Assembly: GCA_003647375.1 (NCBI GenBank)
Contig: QMMS01000068.1
Coordinates: 1 to 16,841 of the forward strand
Direction of reading: 5' to 3'
Length of the DNA stretch: 16,841 nt
Source of the DNA: Deltaproteobacteria bacterium
GTDB lineage: Bacteria > Desulfobacterota > Desulfobacteria > Desulfobacterales > B30-G6
Of the stretch, positions 14,461 through 16,841 are shown in pieces. The position numbers and the translations under genes were made by a program. Numbering within the stretch: position 1 is the first letter of the stretch; every line of letters begins with the position of its first letter. The notes beneath the pieces are model-generated. The model ran no database searches. It was not told the DNA's origin and saw nothing but the letters and a program-made list of their open reading frames with translations.

Positions 14461-14488
14461 TCCCGGAAATTTCATGAAATGTTCGGGA
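14461..14488. terminator. 28-base palindrome after the fliH-like gene (terminator or binding site)
   Basis: TCCCGGAAATTTCA (14461-14474) pairs with TGAAATGTTCGGGA (14475-14488) with one mismatch and one G-T pair, leaving almost no loop. It begins six bases beyond the stop of the fliH-like gene. On the minus strand a T5 run follows only about 11-16 bases later. It may stop transcription before the flrBC promoter, or be an operator; the near-absent loop is unusual for an intrinsic terminator. Confidence 0.45.
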
Positions 14489-14494
14489 TGGGTG

Positions 14495-15244
14495 TCAATC
14501 GGACCGAGCAACACCTATAACGGATCTGAAGGCGTCCATAAGCACCCGAAATTGATTCCCAGGCGTAGCATCGATAGTACCATACTCGGTTTCCACCACA
14601 CAGCCGCCTCGGGTCAGGGCGGCATCCGTCTCCAGCCGAATATCTTCGAAATGCTCCACCAGGCCGGACAGGTTATCTTTGAATGCGTCCGTCTGATCGA
14701 TGCCCCCGGGATTCATCCGGATCTTGCGGATTTCCTGCCCCTGCCCCCTTTGAAGTGCTTTTTCGAGGTTGTTCAGAACCACACCCGGATTTGTTTCGGC
14801 CGTGTGATTAACCATAATCTCGGCCAGACCCAGCGCCAATAAACCGACTACTCTTTCCATCTCGCGGTCCACATCTCCGGCAACAGTCTCCATGGCAACA
14901 ATCGCCTGCTGCACCTGATTCAACAGATGCCGGATGGAGGCGGTTCCGTCCTCTGCAATAGAGGGTTTGTTCTGAGTCCCTGCATGGGTTGTGCACGACT
15001 CTGAAAGCCCGTTTGTATAACTGGCTGCACCTTGATTTGCATAAAAAGCCTCCGGCTTAAATGCAGTGGTGTTTTTAACAAAAAGCTCCCCCTGTGTATT
15101 CTGCCCTGCAGTGAAGTCCGGAAAAGCATGAGATCTCACCTCTGGACACACATGGGTATCCACCGGCTTGATAATCCTGTCACAAAGGCGTGAACCTCCC
15201 AATCCCGGGGTCGACGACATTTCTTCAAAATAGTTGCAACGCAT
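14495..15244 (-). CDS. Second, diverged FliH-like protein (FliH/YscL family paralog)
   Basis: I recognise this by its C-terminal half, which aligns with the FliH encoded at 6974-7705. Shared positions include LALxxxE, VNHTAETNPGVVL against INHEISVNPGMVL, IRMNPGGID against IRVNPDDFK, and LETDAALTRGGCVVETEYGT against QTDGAMGRGDCLIETRQGN. A N-terminal CDRIIKP also recalls the DRIIKP of FliH. The middle, about residues 30-110, is polar and unrelated. The length, about 249 residues, is that of a full FliH, not a fragment. The ATG at 15242-15244 (GGGAG 13 bases upstream) is chosen; a TTG at 15268 and an ATG at 15220 are alternatives. It stands 75 bases after the FlrA-like gene, inside the regulatory block, with no ATPase gene of its own. 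Whether it binds FliI, replaces FliH, or has another role is unknown. Confidence 0.8.
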   Translation of the reverse strand: MRCNYFEEMSSTPGLGGSRLCDRIIKPVDTHVCPEVRSHAFPDFTAGQNTQGELFVKNTTAFKPEAFYANQGAASYTNGLSESCTTHAGTQNKPSIAEDGTASIRHLLNQVQQAIVAMETVAGDVDREMERVVGLLALGLAEIMVNHTAETNPGVVLNNLEKALQRGQGQEIRKIRMNPGGIDQTDAFKDNLSGLVEHFEDIRLETDAALTRGGCVVETEYGTIDATPGNQFRVLMDAFRSVIGVARSD

Positions 15245-15319
15245 ATGTGTTAGATGACTCCCTTGCAATGTTTACTTTAGGTCGGTGTTTTTGAGAAACA
15301 ACATTTCCCGCATAACATG

Positions 15320-16360
15320 TCAGAAGGCCGACTCCTCGAGAATAGGCGTTTCAGAATGATATCGTTTAATCTTTTCCACCAGGGTGGTTCTCTTGATATT
15401 GAGCAACTCGGCTGCCTTTTTCTTGACACCGTTGGTTTTCTCCAGAGACTGGTAAATAAGGGTTCTTTCGAATTCGTTCAAAGCTGAATTCAGACAAATT
15501 CCATCAGCCGGCAGCTCCGGTTTCCGGGGCGAAAACCGGGATGTCAATGGTCCACGCAACTTTTCAGGTATATCCTGGGCCGTGATCACTCCCTCGCGTT
15601 TCAGCACCACGAGTCGTTCCACTAGGTTCTTGAGTTCCCGGACATTGCCGGGCCAGGGGTGACGGCACAGCATGGAAAGCGCATCTTCTGAAATACCTTC
15701 CAGGGATGTTTTCTTGGTCGCATTGAAGTGTTGCAAAAAATGAGAAATCAACAAAGGGATATCGGACCGGCGCTCCCGCAGGGCCGGCAAGGTGATGGGT
15801 ATGACACACAGACGAAAGAAGAGGTCCTCCCGAAACCTGCCCTGAGCAACCGCCTTTTCCAGGTCATGCTGGGTCACGGCCACCACCCTGACATTGATCC
15901 GGATGGTCTTGATCCCCCCCACAGGCTCGAATTCCCTTTCCTCCAGGACCCGCAGGATCTTGACCTGCAGGTCCAAGTTCATGTCCCCGATTTCATCCAG
16001 GCAGATGGTCCCAGTGTCGGCAATCTCAAATCTGCCGGGCTTGGCTGCGGTCGCACCGGTAAAGGCTCCCCGGACATGCCCGAAAAACTCGCTTTCCACC
16101 AGGTTTTCAGGGATGGCACCGCAGTTGATCTGAACAAAGGGCTTGTCACGTCGGTGGGAATGTTGGTGGATAGCCCGGGCGAGCAGACCTTTTCCGGTAC
16201 CGGTCTCCCCGGTGACGACAATGTTGCTGTCGCTGTCGGCAACTTTTTCCACCAGATCAAACACCTTGCGCATGGCATCGCTTCGGCCCACGATGCCCGG
16301 GAACCTTGCGATGCGGTCATGACAGGGAATATCGCGTTTTTCTTCTCCGAAAGAATCCAT
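15320..16360 (-). CDS. flrA: FleQ/FlrA-like sigma-54 activator without an N-terminal regulatory domain
   Basis: This 346-residue protein consists of an AAA+ sigma-54 interaction domain and a DNA-binding domain only. Visible are Walker A GETGTGKG (51-58), GAFTGA (98-103), Walker B ICLDEIGD (D122, E123), FREDLFFRLCVIPITLPALR and HPWPGNVRELKNL. A Fis-type HTH follows, GVKKKAAELLNIKRTTLVEK; the RTTLVEKIKRY ending is characteristic of FleQ/FlrA. The usual FleQ or receiver domain of 130-150 residues is absent; only about 20 residues precede the AAA+ module. The ATG at 16358-16360 has AGAGG close upstream. It heads the regulatory block and is the obvious candidate to activate the flrBC sigma-54 promoter. 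The symbol is by analogy; FlgR-like naming is possible. Confidence 0.85.
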   Translation of the reverse strand: MDSFGEEKRDIPCHDRIARFPGIVGRSDAMRKVFDLVEKVADSDSNIVVTGETGTGKGLLARAIHQHSHRRDKPFVQINCGAIPENLVESEFFGHVRGAFTGATAAKPGRFEIADTGTICLDEIGDMNLDLQVKILRVLEEREFEPVGGIKTIRINVRVVAVTQHDLEKAVAQGRFREDLFFRLCVIPITLPALRERRSDIPLLISHFLQHFNATKKTSLEGISEDALSMLCRHPWPGNVRELKNLVERLVVLKREGVITAQDIPEKLRGPLTSRFSPRKPELPADGICLNSALNEFERTLIYQSLEKTNGVKKKAAELLNIKRTTLVEKIKRYHSETPILEESAF

Positions 16361-16841
16361 TATCCTCTGAAAAAATTTTTCTTCCTACACTGATTCAACA
16401 TGGTCCGCGCTTTAACTCTCTGTAATCAAAGAATATTGATGGCATAAAGGACTCCATCACCCCTCGAGCGAGCTGGTTAATTATGCATAAGTAGCACAAG
16501 ATATAGTTAAAATCTATATATTTTTTACTATATAGTGTGCTTTTATATATATTTGAGAAATAATGAAGCAGACAAGCTGTTTAATTATGCATAAGTAACA
16601 CAATATATAGTTAAAAGCGATGGTATATTTACTATATATTGTGCTTTTATAAATTTCTGAGAAGAATTGAACATAACACCGGTATCTATTTTCCGCTCCG
16701 GCAGGGCCGTATGTTTTGTCCTTTGGGGTGATAAAATCAGCCAAAAGTCCTAAAAAAACTAAAGCTTTTCCCATAAGTCCCGATAATCAATGCACAAGCA
16801 TGTTGAATCCATTAGGTGCTGAATCAGGAAAGGAGGGAAAA
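16361..16841. other. AT-rich upstream flank without a convincing gene
   Basis: This 480-base stretch ahead of the FlrA-like gene has no supportable ORF. Its core (16471-16672) is a two-copy tandem repeat that is visibly poorer in G+C than the flagellar genes. I see no sigma-54 site and no clear -35/-10 pair for the regulator. At the extreme right (16828-16836) GGAAAGGAGGG on the plus strand looks like a ribosome site for a divergent gene starting beyond the window. Confidence 0.5.
16471..16672. repeat. Two tandem copies of a 104-bp AT-rich unit with internal dyad
   Basis: Copy A starts at 16471 (AGCTG) and copy B at 16575 (AGCTG), period 104. Each contains TTAATTATGCATAAGTA with the 10-base palindrome TTATGCATAA (16481-16490 and 16585-16594). 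Each also has a dyad: CACAATATATAG/CTATATATTGTG, perfect in copy B (16599-16610 with 16632-16643), and 10 of 12 paired in copy A (16495-16506 with 16528-16539). Each copy continues with GTGCTTTTATA and a GAGAA run. It may be an operator array, a structured leader, or two copies of a small non-autonomous repeat. Confidence 0.8.

Larger units (their letters stand above)
14178..14494. other. Non-coding region between the fliH-like gene and the flrBC promoter
   Basis: No established gene is present. From right to left it holds a 28-base near-perfect palindrome (14461-14488), a possible 36-codon minus-strand ORF (14303-14413), a very AT-rich patch (about 14263-14290), and two GGCAAA elements (14194-14199 and 14210-14215) lying 20-40 bases upstream of the sigma-54 promoter. 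Confidence 0.55.

Noticed and set aside
14336..14842. 168-codon plus-strand ORF
   Set aside because: Most of it is antisense to the conserved C-terminal half of the fliH-like gene, and the rest covers the palindrome; no ribosome site or family signal.
14495..15244. The fliH-like gene as an injectisome SctL/HrpE stator
   Set aside because: No other injectisome genes are present, and the closest visible similarity is to the FliH of the same cluster; the family is shared, so only the context decides.
15261..15282. Possible sigma-54 promoter before the fliH-like gene (TTGCA on the minus strand)
   Set aside because: The -12 half is present, but no GG occurs at the required spacing upstream, so it fails the core requirement.
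16514..16774. 86-codon minus-strand ORF upstream of the FlrA-like gene
   Set aside because: Its C-terminal half is translated from the AT-rich tandem repeat (Ile/Tyr/Lys-rich, cysteine scattered). Only a weak GGGA precedes the ATG and no family is recognised.

Overview
This window is a flagellar gene cluster in which every recognisable gene lies on the minus strand. It therefore reads from the right-hand end toward the left. The organism is a Gram-negative, motile bacterium that uses sigma-54 for flagellar transcription. By the feel of the proteins and the heptanucleotide repeats it is most likely a Desulfobacterota (deltaproteobacterial, Desulfobacteraceae-like) genome, but that assignment is inference, since no search was possible.

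Regulatory block (right, about 11790-16360): a FleQ/FlrA-like sigma-54 activator with no N-terminal regulatory domain; a diverged second copy of the FliH export-stator protein; then, behind an excellent sigma-54 promoter, a FlrB-like histidine kinase and a FlrC-like response regulator overlapping by one base. The outer flank (16361-16841) is AT-rich, has no convincing gene, and holds two tandem copies of a 104-bp unit with an internal dyad.

Structural block (1422-11562): a sigma-54 promoter precedes a tight operon flgB-flgC-fliE-fliF-fliG-fliH-fliI-fliJ-fliK-flgD-flgE. It encodes rod proteins, MS ring, rotor switch, export ATPase complex, hook-length control, hook cap and hook. It ends in a strong intrinsic terminator just after flgE. 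Two non-coding insertions interrupt it: a heptamer repeat between fliI and fliJ, and a 161-bp interrupted palindrome between fliK and flgD.

Left block (1-1421): a 450-bp spacer with two hairpins and a degenerate heptamer repeat, then a third sigma-54 promoter driving fliL and fliM (fliM runs off the window).

Together the layout matches the tiered Vibrio/Pseudomonas scheme: FlrA-like activator plus sigma-54 drives flrBC, and phosphorylated FlrC plus sigma-54 drives hook-basal body genes. I did not find a wholly new multi-gene system. The points most worth a second look are the extra FliH paralog inside the regulatory block, the input-domain losses in the activator and kinase, the apparent CTG start of fliI, and the unexplained non-coding repeats.
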